A stretch of 64,000 bases of DNA from Alphaproteobacteria bacterium (GCA_028289425.1 JANQPL010000004.1:62001-126000); one strand, 5' to 3'; shown: positions 52,178-61,342, counted from the first letter of the stretch. Made by a program: numbers and translations. Notes: generated by a model not told the origin, from the letters alone.

Positions 52178-53383
52178 CTACAGCCCGCTCTTCTCGAGGA
52201 TGTGCACACCGCAGGCGGAGCCCAGGCCGATCACATGGGCAAGGCCCACCTTGGCGCCGTCGATCTGGCGGTCGCCGCATTCGCCGCGCACGTGCTGGCA
52301 CACCTCCCAAATATTGGCGATGCCGGTTGCCGAAATCGGATGCCCTTTGGACTGCAATCCGCCGGAGACGTTGACCGGCGTTTTGCCGTCCCGCCAGGTG
52401 GCACCGGAACTGAAATAGTCGGCGGCACCGCCTTCTTCGCACAACATCAGATTGTCGTAATGCACAAGCTCGGCCGTGGCGAAGCAGTCGTGCAACTCCA
52501 CCAGGTCCAGATCGTCGGGACCGACGCCAGCTTGCTCGTAAGCGGTCTTCGCCGCATTGCGCGTCAGCGTGTTTACGTTGGGCAGAACCTGGCAGGCTTC
52601 TTCGTACGGGTCGGTGGTGAGGACCGAAGCTGTCACCTTAACCGCGCGGCGCTGCTGCTCCAGCGACAGGGTTTTCAGCTTCTCGCCATTGACCACCACG
52701 GCGGCCGCCGCCCCGTCGCAATTGGCCGAACACATAGGCCGCGTGTTGGGATAGGCGATCATCACATCGCCCATGATCTGTTCGGCGGGCATGGCTTTGG
52801 TATATGCCGCCAATGGATTGAGCGTGGAGTGGAAGTGGTTTTTCTCGCTGATCTTGGCGAAAAGCTCGAAACTGGTGCCGCCGTATTTGTGGCCGTATTC
52901 CATGCCGATTTGCGCGAACACGCCGGGCATGGTCTCCGTGCCGATACGGCCATCCACGGGCGCGACCGCGCCGAAACGGCCGGTCGGCTGCCATTCGTCA
53001 CTGTCTTCCTTTTTGGTATTGCCGCTCAGTAAGCCCGCACCGGCCAGTTTTTCAACACCCACCGCCAGGCCCATATCGCATTCGCCGGCCTTGACCGCCA
53101 TGATCACCGTGCGCAAGGCGGTCGCGCCCGTGGCGCAAGCGTTCGAGACATTGTAGACGGGGATGCCGGTTTGCCCGATTTGCTTTTGCAGTTGTTGGCC
53201 GACGCCGCCCCGTCCCATCAGATTGCCGGCGGCCAGCACGCCGATCTCCTTCATGCTAACGCCCGCATCTTTGAGGGCCGCTTGAATGGCTTCCGCCCCC
53301 AGATCAACAACGTCTTTGTCCGGATGTTTGCCGAACTTGGTCATGTTAATGCCTAGGATCCAACTCTCGTCACGTGCGCTCAT
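52178..53383 (-). CDS. Thiolase-family protein (lipid-transfer/SCP-x type)
   Basis: A 401-residue thiolase-fold acyltransferase: nucleophilic Cys in VSNACATGATALR, LVELHDCFATAELVHYD, and SGGLQSKGHPISATGIANI with the catalytic His. The last normally has GHPxGATG. The pattern fits acetyl-CoA acetyltransferases of the SCP-x group rather than FadA. It is followed 38 bases upstream on the same strand by the zinc-ribbon/OB protein, the usual partner. Confidence 0.93.
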   Translation of the reverse strand: MSARDESWILGINMTKFGKHPDKDVVDLGAEAIQAALKDAGVSMKEIGVLAAGNLMGRGGVGQQLQKQIGQTGIPVYNVSNACATGATALRTVIMAVKAGECDMGLAVGVEKLAGAGLLSGNTKKEDSDEWQPTGRFGAVAPVDGRIGTETMPGVFAQIGMEYGHKYGGTSFELFAKISEKNHFHSTLNPLAAYTKAMPAEQIMGDVMIAYPNTRPMCSANCDGAAAAVVVNGEKLKTLSLEQQRRAVKVTASVLTTDPYEEACQVLPNVNTLTRNAAKTAYEQAGVGPDDLDLVELHDCFATAELVHYDNLMLCEEGGAADYFSSGATWRDGKTPVNVSGGLQSKGHPISATGIANIWEVCQHVRGECGDRQIDGAKVGLAHVIGLGSACGVHILEKSGL

Positions 53384-53421
53384 GGCCGTTTCTCCTGAAT
53401 GAATTTTGTTGTTGGGGCGGT

Positions 53422-53817
53422 TTAAGCCGCGGGTTCAAATCCAAATCCGATCGCTTCGGTGCCGGCACCGTCTTTGCCCATGGAAAAAGTGGCCAGCCGC
53501 ACTTTCATGCCCAGCGACACATGTTCCGGGTCGGGCTCCGTGTTGATGATGTTGGCGCGCACGGACGTGCCGCCGCAATCCACCACGGCGGACACGAAGG
53601 GTACGGGAATGCCCTTGGCGGCGTGCGCGACAATGGTGAAGGCGCGCACCTCGCCCTCGGTGGCCACGGCAGTTTTTTTGAATTCGGTGCCGAAACAGGC
53701 CGCGCACGCATTGCGGCGGTCAAAAAACTTGGCGCCGCAATTTGTGCATTCATGCGCCACCAAATGGGGCTCACTGCCCAGTTCCAAATAGTCGACCAGT
53801 GGCACCTGTTTTGACAT
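53422..53817 (-). CDS. Zn-ribbon plus OB-fold protein (DUF35), thiolase partner
   Basis: A 131-residue protein: rubredoxin-like zinc ribbon (CTNCGAKFFDRRNACAACFG) then an OB fold (VRAFTIVAHAAKGIPVPFVSAVVDCGGTSVRANIINTEPDPEHVSLGMKVRL). DUF35 proteins pair with thiolases and are thought to help acyl transfer. The ATG at 53817 follows CAGGAG. Read in the same direction just before the thiolase. Confidence 0.92.
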   Translation of the reverse strand: MSKQVPLVDYLELGSEPHLVAHECTNCGAKFFDRRNACAACFGTEFKKTAVATEGEVRAFTIVAHAAKGIPVPFVSAVVDCGGTSVRANIINTEPDPEHVSLGMKVRLATFSMGKDGAGTEAIGFGFEPAA

Positions 53818-53947
53818 GACGCATTCTCCTGGAATGGTTGGGTTCTTTTGCTCGGCTTGTCCGAGAGTTACCGTCATCCAGCCGAAAATTGGCGCCCGCG
53901 TCAAGGAGGGACAAGGAAATCCCCCTGAGAAAAAGGCCAACTAATCT

Positions 53948-55153
53948 TTAGGCGGGTCGCAAGTTTTGACGCCGCATCAGTCGAAAAATCCGACGCAGAA
54001 ATGCTTTTCGGCGAGAACCTTGCGGCAAGAGCGCGTTGTAAATCGCACTGCGACGAACGACCCAAGCCGCGGATCGCCGCCACTGTCCCCTAACATGATG
54101 CGCATCTGCATATTCAAGAATCTGGCGCCACTCTGCCAAGACCGCCTCATTGCGCAGCAAGACTCGTCTCATATGGGCGTTCATCTTCTCAGGATGAGGG
54201 AAACAAGCGGGAATATCGTTTCCCGTGGCTAGGAAATTGAGCATGGTCCGCAGGCACTTTTCGCATCGACCACAGTTTTTTGACTGTTCTTCACCCTCCC
54301 AGCAGACCCGCAGATTGTCGCGGCCTTCCGGCCATTCGGCAATAGCCGCCACTTTTTCGGTTCTGCTGTGAGAGGCGCCATCGTGCAGGACCCTGAAGGT
54401 TACCGAGCTGAGCAGATGATCTGTTATTGGCGAAGACCCCCAAGGAACGACAAGTGAGTCGTAGGGCTCGCTGCTGCCGAGCAGGCAGTTGCCGGCAAGA
54501 TGCTTCAGATTGTCGAGGGCAGCAACGACGGCCGAGGCGAACGCATGCTCCCAATTAGATTTGATGACCAACCTATAATTTGTCCGTATCGGGATCGTTT
54601 CAATGCCCAGTGCGAGAAGCAATCTATTTGCATTCGCCAACGCAATCCGGAATTGGTCGTGCTCGACCAGCGGAATGTCAAATCCATGCACCAGAACACA
54701 ATGCCGAATTTCTTGCGATCGGTGACCAACCTGCATTCGGCTGTGCCTGAGAACCGAAAAGGTCGCGTCGACTCCGCCGGAGAACGCGCAGATCGCGCCC
54801 GCTGGGCCAAGGGCGTCTTCGCGGACATGGTCAGGCCTGATGTCTACGGTGTGGTACAGGTCAGGCAACCATTTGTGCCACGCTGCTTGAAACTCATCCA
54901 AATTACCCAGCAAGGATCTCGAAACAGAACCGTGGACAATGATGTCCCGTTTCTCTTGCATGGCATCCATCAGAACTGCGCGCAAATGGGCATCACAGTC
55001 GGTTTCTACCGACATCCGCTCGGATCGGGGAAGCTCAAACCACAACTCGCGGCGGTCGACTTCAGCCCCCTGATCGAACGAGACGAGCTGACAAGAACGG
55101 CGCACGCCCAGTGGTACGTCATCTAGCCTCGGAAATAGGTGAAGTTCTCTCAT
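53948..55153 (-). CDS. QueC-like PP-loop ATPase with N-terminal extension
   Basis: A 401-residue protein. The ATP-pyrophosphatase P-loop is AFSGGVDATFS (about 123-133). QueC-like zinc cluster: C-x9-C-x2-C-x2-C in VCWEGEEQSKNCGRCEKCLRTM (about 300-320). QueC itself (7-cyano-7-deazaguanine synthase) is about 230 residues; here there are about 115 extra at the N-terminus and about 85 at the C-terminus (basic, RRSAAWVVRR and RRIFRLMRRQ). QueC-like proteins of this size occur in defence and natural-product loci, but no partner is adjacent. Composition is AT-richer than its neighbours. Start 55153 preferred over 55306. Confidence 0.75.
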   Translation of the reverse strand: MRELHLFPRLDDVPLGVRRSCQLVSFDQGAEVDRRELWFELPRSERMSVETDCDAHLRAVLMDAMQEKRDIIVHGSVSRSLLGNLDEFQAAWHKWLPDLYHTVDIRPDHVREDALGPAGAICAFSGGVDATFSVLRHSRMQVGHRSQEIRHCVLVHGFDIPLVEHDQFRIALANANRLLLALGIETIPIRTNYRLVIKSNWEHAFASAVVAALDNLKHLAGNCLLGSSEPYDSLVVPWGSSPITDHLLSSVTFRVLHDGASHSRTEKVAAIAEWPEGRDNLRVCWEGEEQSKNCGRCEKCLRTMLNFLATGNDIPACFPHPEKMNAHMRRVLLRNEAVLAEWRQILEYADAHHVRGQWRRSAAWVVRRSAIYNALLPQGSRRKAFLRRIFRLMRRQNLRPA

Positions 55154-55389
55154 CGCTGCCCAAAACCGCGAAGCGCCACAAATGTTTCTCTGGCTGATCC
55201 AGGTAATTGAATTGGCTTGGCGCCGCTTTCTGGTTCCCCCTTGCCCCTTTTCTATCTTAAGTTGAAACTGATTGTCGACACTTATGTGATGGTGTGAGGC
55301 GACCAATCGCCGAGTTGGCCTATCCCGAAGAAAAAATGCGCGGCTCGCCCTTTAGGTCATGGTTAACAAAGCCTGATCACACTGCGCAC

Positions 55390-55833
55390 ATGATTCGCGC
55401 GCTCTCTTTGCTGCTTCCGGTCCTGGTGCCGTCTTGGCGGTTTTTCGCCATGGTGGCGCCATCGCCGCGCATTGAGGTGGCCATTGCCGATCCCGGGGGC
55501 GCCGCATGCTCTGCCTGGCAAGAGTTCCGCCCGCGCCCGGCGCGCATTTCCGTTTGGGGGTCGCTGCGAAATCTGTTTTGGAACCCCCATTGGAACGAAA
55601 CCCTCTATTTAACAGCGTGTGCGGAGCGTTTTTTGGCCGACGGGTCAAAGCCGCATCTTGACTACATCGTTCGGCGCGTGCGTGCAGATCTGCAGCATCC
55701 TGACCAAGACACAAACAGCCACCAGGTTCTGATCCGCCTTGTTGTGGTGATGCGGTCGGACGGCCAGGTGGTTCGCGAAGAGCTTTACCGTTCGCCCGCC
55801 GTCGCCCTTGTCGACGAAAGTAATTCGACGTGA
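55390..55833 (+). CDS. Hypothetical protein paired with HTTM-like membrane protein
   Basis: A 147-residue protein with a hydrophobic start (ALSLLLPVLVPSWRFFAMV), then a mixed domain (SVWGSLRNLFWNPHWNETLYLTACAERFLAD; VLIRLVVVMRSDGQVVREELYRSP). Its stop overlaps the GTG of the next gene (GTGA), so the two are translationally coupled. Earlier in-frame ATGs exist at 55294 and 55336. Function unknown; probably membrane-associated. Confidence 0.65.
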   Translation: MIRALSLLLPVLVPSWRFFAMVAPSPRIEVAIADPGGAACSAWQEFRPRPARISVWGSLRNLFWNPHWNETLYLTACAERFLADGSKPHLDYIVRRVRADLQHPDQDTNSHQVLIRLVVVMRSDGQVVREELYRSPAVALVDESNST

Positions 55834-56531
55834 CCTTCGAACTCGCGCTGCGTCTTACCGAAATTCTGCTGGGGTTTGCGTTGCTTCAGCAGAGCCTGGA
55901 ACACCTTACGCTCCAGCCTGCTGATCGGCTGCTGTTTGCTGTCCGAGGGGTCTTGAGCCTGACCCTCATGGTGGGGATCGCCCCGTCTGTCGTGGCGCCC
56001 CTGTTGCTTGCCATTTGCGTGGCGCTGCTTGTCCGCTACGACGGCCCGTACAATGGCGGCAGCGACCGCATGAGCCTGCTGGTATTGATATGCCTTACCG
56101 GGGCCCACCTGGCACCGACGCATTATTGGCAACAAGTGGCGTTTGCCTATCTGGCCGCGCAGCTTGTGTTGTCCTACGCGCTGTCCGGGGGCGTTAAGAT
56201 CGTGAATGCCGATTGGCGCAGTGGGGCCGCGCTGCAGGACGTTTTTCTTTTCTCCGCCTACCCTGTTTCCGATGCGCATCGCGGGTGGGCCCGGCAGCCC
56301 GGTCCTCTATGGGCCGCGTCTTGGGCCGTCATCTTGTTTGAGCTGGCTTTTCCGCTGGCTTTGTTGACGCAGACCACTTTGGTCCTTGGACTGACGATCG
56401 CTGCCCTGTTTCATCTGGCCAATGCCTATCTGTTCGGCCTTAACCGGTTTGTGTGGGCGTGGCTGGCCGCTTACCCGTCGATCCTTTGGCTGCAGGCGCA
56501 AATCATCGCGCCACTTGTGCAAATGCAATGA
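55830..56531 (+). CDS. HTTM-like multi-pass membrane protein
   Basis: A 233-residue integral membrane protein with about six hydrophobic segments. The segment SGGVKIVNADWRSGAALQDVF and the end FHLANAYLFGLNRFVWAWLAAYPSILW match the HTTM domain shared with vitamin-K-dependent carboxylase-like bacterial proteins. The usual catalytic residues cannot be located with confidence. GTG start overlapping the preceding stop. Confidence 0.82.
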   Translation: MTFELALRLTEILLGFALLQQSLEHLTLQPADRLLFAVRGVLSLTLMVGIAPSVVAPLLLAICVALLVRYDGPYNGGSDRMSLLVLICLTGAHLAPTHYWQQVAFAYLAAQLVLSYALSGGVKIVNADWRSGAALQDVFLFSAYPVSDAHRGWARQPGPLWAASWAVILFELAFPLALLTQTTLVLGLTIAALFHLANAYLFGLNRFVWAWLAAYPSILWLQAQIIAPLVQMQ

Positions 56532-56645
56532 CCACTTGTGTCCGCCTGACTTCCCTTTTTGGGGAGGCCGAAGAAATCCTGCCGTCCCGGCGTTTTGGCA
56601 ACAGGGAAACCGCCCCAAGACCCATTCAAACGAGCTGCAGCGCGC

Positions 56646-56843
56646 TTACCCGAGAGACAATCCAAGTTTGTCCAAAAGCACGCGCTGGACTTCGTTCCGA
56701 TGGCCGTCGGTGTCCATGAGTTCCGGCAATTGAAGGTCCTGCCGGTCATGTCTCACCGTCCCTAAACTTTCGCCCATCTCCTGTTCTGACCGGTCTTGAT
56801 CTGATGAAGATACATCGTATACTTGCGAATGATTATCACTCAC
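56646..56843 (-). CDS. Doubtful small ORF with iron-box-like start region
   Basis: A 65-codon frame beginning GTG, or a 43-codon frame from ATG at 56777 (MGESLGTVRHDRQDLQL, ending RVLLDKLGLSLG). Codon use in its last 40 codons is like real genes here. The first 17 residues vaguely recall HemP but the rest does not. No conserved family. It lies in the 374-base spacer 56532-56905, which otherwise holds no feature I recognise. Confidence 0.3.
   Translation of the reverse strand: MSDNHSQVYDVSSSDQDRSEQEMGESLGTVRHDRQDLQLPELMDTDGHRNEVQRVLLDKLGLSLG
56825..56843. promoter_or_regulatory. Fur-box-like sequence
   Basis: GCGAATGATTATCACTCAC matches the 19-base Fur consensus at 13 positions, including the AATGATnATCA core. 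It lies about 65 bases upstream of the + strand gene at 56906. By itself a weak match. Confidence 0.3.
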
Positions 56844-56905
56844 AGTTATAGTGTGTTATCGGTCAGCACAAGGCGTTATCGGAGACCGTCGAAAGGTGTC
56901 ACGGA

Positions 56906-57604
56906 ATGAATGAGTCAACTTTGCTGCGGGCTGCAGGGTTGCTGGCCGTCCTCGGCGGCGTTTTGAATGGCTTTGCGGATTATCTGTTGCAAGGGGGCCT
57001 GATCCCGCGGGCAGCCGTCAATACGTACGAACACCTGCCGCATGTCCCTTATGACCTCGTTTTTTGGGGCAGCATCATCGGCAATGCCGCCATACCGCTG
57101 TGGCTGCTGGGGTTTTGGCCCGTTTATGTCGCGTTGGCGCCGGCCGGGCGATGGATTGCGCTGCCGCCCGTCTTGTTTCTGGGGTATGGCTTCTCGCTCT
57201 TCGCGGGGTACCATGGTTCATATGCTCTGTATGCGGCGGGTTTCCAGGCCCAGTCCCAGGGGCCGGCTGAACTTTCCGAAACACTGACGACGCTGGTGCA
57301 GCGTCTGCATGAATATCATGATGCTCTGGTTGTGCTCATTGGCATGACGATTCCAATCGGATCGATTTGGTTCGTCGCGGTCGTCCTGTTCTTCCGAACG
57401 CATTTCTCGAAATGGATGGTGATCTTCTCGCCGCTTATTGTGCCGCTCACCCAACCGCTGGTCGAGATGTTGCCCGCCCCATGGGGCGGATTTGTGCGAC
57501 CTGCCTGGGGCACCACGATCTTCACGCTATTCTTTTTGATCGCCACAGTGGTGACGTGGAACGTCAAGGCGGGTGATCCAGCGAAAACGGATGGAACGCA
57601 ATAG
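56906..57604 (+). CDS. Multi-pass membrane protein of unknown function
   Basis: A 232-residue protein with about six to seven hydrophobic helices (LLRAAGLLAVLGGVLNGFADYLL; LVFWGSIIGNAAIPLWLLGFWPVYVAL; HDALVVLIGMTIPIGSIWFVAVVLFF). Conserved-looking polar residues sit near the membrane (FAGYHGSYALYA; LHEYHD). I recognise no functional family with confidence. Confidence 0.8.
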   Translation: MNESTLLRAAGLLAVLGGVLNGFADYLLQGGLIPRAAVNTYEHLPHVPYDLVFWGSIIGNAAIPLWLLGFWPVYVALAPAGRWIALPPVLFLGYGFSLFAGYHGSYALYAAGFQAQSQGPAELSETLTTLVQRLHEYHDALVVLIGMTIPIGSIWFVAVVLFFRTHFSKWMVIFSPLIVPLTQPLVEMLPAPWGGFVRPAWGTTIFTLFFLIATVVTWNVKAGDPAKTDGTQ

Positions 57605-57737
57605 AAGATGGCGGGTAAACCGATCCTGGGCGTTCACGACAGTCCTCGTTGCGGTAACGGCGCATTTCAAAGGGGACAGACCCTTTTGATTGCTGTTGTT
57701 TGGTTGAGGGAATGTGCGCCGTCCGAAATCCGATCGC

Positions 57738-58145
57738 TCAGTCCACCACCGCAATTGCTTCCACCTCAATATGGAAGTCCGAGGCTGCCAGTGCTTGAAC
57801 ACCAATAAGCGTGCTTGCCGGTGGGTTCTCTTTGGAGATATGCGCATCGCGAACCGGCGAGATGGCCTCCCGTTTGTCAGGAGAAAAATCGACCACGTAG
57901 TAGGTCATTTTGACCACGTCCTCGAAAGACGCCGACGCCGAGGCCAGCGCAGCGGAAAGATTCTTGAAGACCTGTTCGGTTTGTGCGCGAAGATCGCCCT
58001 TGCCGATCAGTTTTCCGTCAGCATCAATACCCACTTGTCCGGAGATGAAGATCATCTTGCCGCCTTGGGCCGAGACGATCTGAGAGAACCCAAAGGATTT
58101 GGTGTCCAAAAGGCCTTGGGGTTTGGGGTAGTCGATGGTTGCCAT
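57738..58145 (-). CDS. RidA/YjgF-family protein
   Basis: A 135-residue protein of the RidA fold (reactive enamine/imine deaminase). GKMIFISGQVGIDADGKLIGKGDLRAQTEQVFKNLSAALASA is standard. The catalytic Arg of classic RidA is not clear: the final segment reads PPASTLIGVQALAASDFHIEVEAIAV, lacking the usual R-S-x-x-P...R. Such subfamilies (Rid4-7) have other or unknown activities. Confidence 0.92.
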   Translation of the reverse strand: MATIDYPKPQGLLDTKSFGFSQIVSAQGGKMIFISGQVGIDADGKLIGKGDLRAQTEQVFKNLSAALASASASFEDVVKMTYYVVDFSPDKREAISPVRDAHISKENPPASTLIGVQALAASDFHIEVEAIAVVD

Positions 58146-58365
58146 AAGGGCCCTCCGGTTTCTTGTGTCGACGACAGATCAATTAAATGGTGAATGGTGC
58201 TTGTAGCCCATTCCGCAGGCATTGATCATCGGCATGTTTCGATCGAACGCAATCTTCTGGCCTCCCCCATAAAGGAGAGACAAAAGTTAAGTGACCTCAA
58301 TTGCTCTGGATGCTAGGGACCAGCCCTGGCATGACGGGTAGAATCAATGGGGCCGGACCATTGAC

Positions 58366-58639
58366 CTAGAGCGTCGGACGGTGAAATGGAACCATTCTGC
58401 CGAGGTCGTTTTGCGTCAGGACCAAGCTGTCCGGCGCTGGCCATACTGGGGGTACGGTCAAGCCGGACGGCGCCGGTCATGGCGCAAAACGGCCCGGCCC
58501 TTTGGGTTTGCGTCCGGCGGCCGTCCGCTGCGTCGAACGGCTCGACCGATGCCCCACATCGCTCTTCACCGTTCTCCTGGCGGATCGATCCGCCGGACTG
58601 CAAACAGAATTGACTCTATTTCACCGTCCGATGCTCTAG
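58366..58639. mobile_element. 274-base MITE-like element with 22-base inverted ends
   Basis: Ends CTAGAGCGTCGGACGG... and ...CCGTCCGATGCTCTAG are 22-base inverted repeats with one mismatch. The interior has no plausible ORF and is repeat-like. Non-autonomous mobile repeat is the simplest reading. It fills much of the 620-base gap 58146-58765. Confidence 0.65.
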
Positions 58640-58643
58640 TGAC

Positions 58644-58753
58644 GTCATTACCCGGTAAGCCGCTTAGCGGCGCACCCGGGTAATCCAATGATGACACCGA
58701 GAAAACCATGGGAGTCCGATCTGGATCACCCGGACATAGCCGGGTGATGACGA
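58644..58753. repeat. GTCATTACCCGG inverted repeat
   Basis: GTCATTACCCGG ... ACCCGGGTAATCC and a second part ending CCGGGTGATGAC; related to the ends of 39970-40098. Together with the MITE-like element it occupies the spacer downstream of leuD. The remaining bases 58146-58365 show nothing I can name. Confidence 0.6.
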
Positions 58754-58765
58754 TGTCGGGAGTTT

Positions 58766-59380
58766 TTACCCCGCGTTCAGCCAGGGTTGGCTGAGCTTCA
58801 TTTTTTCTTCGAACGCGTCGATCTTGTCGGACTTCTGAAGCGTTTGGCCGATATCGTCCAGGCCTTCCAGCAGGCAGTGCTTGCGGAACGGGTCGATGTC
58901 GAATTTCACCGTGCCGCCGTCGGGCCCTTTGATTTCCTGGTTCTCCAGATCCACGGTGATGGTGGCATTGGAGCCGCGGTCGGCATCGTCGAACAGTTTG
59001 TCGAGGGTCGCCTGGTCCACCACGATGGGCAGGATGCCGTTCTGGAAACAGTTATTGTAGAAAATGTCGGCGAAGCTGGTGGAAATGACCACCTTGATGC
59101 CGAAATCCTTGAGCGCCCAGGGCGCGTGTTCGCGGGACGAGCCGCAGCCGAAATTATCACCCGCAATCAAGATCTCCGCATTGCGGTAGGCCCGCTGGTT
59201 GAGAACGAAATCCTCAATCTCCTTCCCGTCGGGCGTGAAGCGCATTTCATCGAACAGATGCTTGCCAAGACCCGTGCGCTTGATGGTCTTCAAGAACTGT
59301 TTGGGGATAATCATGTCGGTGTCGACGTTGATCATATTGAGCGGGGCGGCAACGCCGTTCACGGTCTTGAATTTGTCCAT
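58766..59380 (-). CDS. leuD: 3-isopropylmalate dehydratase small subunit
   Basis: A 204-residue small subunit that forms the swivelling domain of isopropylmalate isomerase with LeuC. Signature [51 protein letters not shown] and the [13 protein letters not shown] loop. ATG at 59380 decides the start; it is 12 bases from the leuC stop. Same operon as leuC. Confidence 0.97.
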   Translation of the reverse strand: MDKFKTVNGVAAPLNMINVDTDMIIPKQFLKTIKRTGLGKHLFDEMRFTPDGKEIEDFVLNQRAYRNAEILIAGDNFGCGSSREHAPWALKDFGIKVVISTSFADIFYNNCFQNGILPIVVDQATLDKLFDDADRGSNATITVDLENQEIKGPDGGTVKFDIDPFRKHCLLEGLDDIGQTLQKSDKIDAFEEKMKLSQPWLNAG

Positions 59381-59391
59381 CAAAAATCCCC

Positions 59392-60792
59392 CTACTGAAG
59401 ATCGCGTACGTCTGTAAGGCGGCCTTCGATGGCCGCCGCCGCCGCCATGGCCGGGCTCACAAGATGAGTGCGGCCGCCGCGGCCTTGCCGGCCTTCGAAA
59501 TTGCGGTTCGAGGTGGAGGCACAGCGTTCGCCCGGCTCCAGCTTGTCCGCATTCATGGCGAGGCACATGGAGCAGCCCGGCTCGCGCCATTCAAAGCCCG
59601 CTTCCGTGAAGATCTGGTCGAGGCCTTCTTCCTCGGCCTGCGCCTTGACCAGGCCCGAGCCCGGCACGATCAGCGCGTTGACGGTTCCGGCCACTTTGCG
59701 GCCCTTGGCAATCTTGGCCACTTCGCGCAGATCCTCGATACGGCCATTGGTGCAGGAGCCGATGAAGACCTTGTCGACGGCAATGTCCTGCATGGCGGTG
59801 CCGGCAGTGAGGCCCATGTAGTCCAATGAGCGTTCGATGGCGCGGGCCTTGCCCTCGTCCGCTGCATCGCCCGGATTGGGCACGGCGCCGGTGATCGGCA
59901 CCACATCTTCGGGGCTGGTGCCCCAGGTAACTTGCGGCACGATATCGGCCGCGTTCAGTTCGATTTCGGTATCGAACAGAGCACCTTCATCCGTATACAG
60001 TGTTTTCCAGTAGTTGAGCGCCATTTCCCACGCGCCGCCCTTGGGCGCACGCGGGCGCCCTTGCACATAATCAAACGTCTTTTCGTCGGGCGCGATGAGG
60101 CCCGCGCGGGCGCCGCCTTCGATGGTCATGTTGCAGACGGTCATGCGGCCTTCCATGGAAAGCGCGGTGATGGCATCGCCCGTATATTCGATCACATGGC
60201 CGGTGCCGCCCGCCGTGCCGATTTTGCCGATGATGGCCAGCACCATGTCTTTGGCTGTGACGCCCGCGGGCAGGTCGCCGTTCACGGCCACGCGCATGTT
60301 TTTAGAGCGCTGGTGCAGAAGTGTTTGGGTCGCCAGCACATGCTCCACTTCCGACGTGCCGATGCCAAACGCCAGCGCGCCGAAGGCGCCGTGGGTCGCG
60401 GTGTGGCTGTCGCCGCAAACGACTGTCATGCCCGGCTGGGTGGCGCCCTGTTCCGGGCCCACAATATGGACGATGCCCTGGCGAATGTCGCTCATGGGGA
60501 AATAGTCGATGCCGAAATCGGTGGCGTTCTTTTCGAGCGTTTCCACCTGGAGCTTCGATTCCGGATCGTCGATGCCCTTCGACCGGTCGGTGGTGGGCAC
60601 GTTGTGGTCCGGCACCGCGATCGTATTGTGCGGCCGCCGCACGGGGCGGTTCGCCATGCGCAGGCCTTCGAAGGCCTGGGGGCTGGTTACTTCGTGCACC
60701 AGATGCAGGTCGATATAGACGAGACACGTGCCGTCGTCTTGTTCATCCACCAGATGAGCGTCGAGAATTTTTTCGTAGAGAGTCTTAGGCAT
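59392..60792 (-). CDS. leuC: 3-isopropylmalate dehydratase large subunit
   Basis: A 466-residue aconitase-type enzyme that interconverts 2- and 3-isopropylmalate. [4Fe-4S] ligands are in [10 protein letters not shown] and [44 protein letters not shown] and [22 protein letters not shown] are also present. It precedes leuD and follows rplS across a strong hairpin. leuB is elsewhere in the window. Confidence 0.98.
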   Translation of the reverse strand: MPKTLYEKILDAHLVDEQDDGTCLVYIDLHLVHEVTSPQAFEGLRMANRPVRRPHNTIAVPDHNVPTTDRSKGIDDPESKLQVETLEKNATDFGIDYFPMSDIRQGIVHIVGPEQGATQPGMTVVCGDSHTATHGAFGALAFGIGTSEVEHVLATQTLLHQRSKNMRVAVNGDLPAGVTAKDMVLAIIGKIGTAGGTGHVIEYTGDAITALSMEGRMTVCNMTIEGGARAGLIAPDEKTFDYVQGRPRAPKGGAWEMALNYWKTLYTDEGALFDTEIELNAADIVPQVTWGTSPEDVVPITGAVPNPGDAADEGKARAIERSLDYMGLTAGTAMQDIAVDKVFIGSCTNGRIEDLREVAKIAKGRKVAGTVNALIVPGSGLVKAQAEEEGLDQIFTEAGFEWREPGCSMCLAMNADKLEPGERCASTSNRNFEGRQGRGGRTHLVSPAMAAAAAIEGRLTDVRDLQ

Positions 60793-60840
60793 TGTCTTTC
60801 TCCGGCGGCGCTTGCGCGCCGTGTGGGAATGACCTGACCG

Positions 60841-60906
60841 CCCCGCTCCCCCGGCCCAACCACCCCCAGGGTACCCTTATCGGGTGGTTGGGCCGGGGGA
60901 GCGGGG
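60841..60906. repeat. Perfect 23-bp hairpin between rplS and leuC with GGGTACCC loop
   Basis: Arms 60841-60863 and 60884-60906 are exact reverse complements (CCCCGCTCCCCC... / ...GGGGGAGCGGGG) around a 20-base loop that contains GGGTACCC. It lacks a T run on either strand. Lies between rplS (upstream on the minus strand) and leuC. May reduce read-through or protect mRNA ends. Copies of the GGGTACCC block are at 3749 and 28601. Confidence 0.75.
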
Positions 60907-60928
60907 AGGTGTGGGAACCAATAAAAGC

Positions 60929-61342
60929 CTAACCCTCGCTGGCTTCAGCGGCCGGCGCCTCTGCACCTTTATCCTTGCCGCGATGGTCTTGCTTCTCTGC
61001 GATGCGGGCGGACTTGCCGCGGCGCGAGCGCAGATAATAGAGCTTGGCGCGGCGCACCCGGCCCCGGCGGACAAGGTCAATCGAGTCCACAAGCGGGCTG
61101 TAAATCGGGAACACCCGCTCCACGCCTTCGCCATAGGAAATCTTGCGCACCGTGAAGCTTTCCGTCAGGCCCTCGCCCGAGCGGCTGATGCACACGCCTT
61201 CATAGGCCTGGATCCGCTCGCGGCTGCCTTCCTTCACCTTCACATTGACCCGCACCGTATCGCCCGGGGCAAAGTCCGGCACCGTCTTCTTCTCAGCCAA
61301 TTGCTGCTGCTGTTCTTTTTCGAGCTGCTCAATCAAGTTCAT
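60929..61342 (-). CDS. rplS: Ribosomal protein L19
   Basis: A 137-residue protein of the 50S subunit at the inter-subunit bridge. The core [11 protein letters not shown]..., [35 protein letters not shown] is standard. The last about 20 residues ([22 protein letters not shown]) form a charged and alanine-rich tail beyond the usual length of about 115-120. Start at 61342 follows AGAGGCCGGGTC. Part of the rpsP-rimM-trmD-rplS cluster. Confidence 0.97.
   Translation of the reverse strand: MNLIEQLEKEQQQQLAEKKTVPDFAPGDTVRVNVKVKEGSRERIQAYEGVCISRSGEGLTESFTVRKISYGEGVERVFPIYSPLVDSIDLVRRGRVRRAKLYYLRSRRGKSARIAEKQDHRGKDKGAEAPAAEASEG

Noticed and set aside
53425-53450. GGTTCAAATCC resembling a tRNA T-arm
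   Set aside because: It lies inside the zinc-ribbon/OB gene and no cloverleaf or anticodon arm can be drawn around it.
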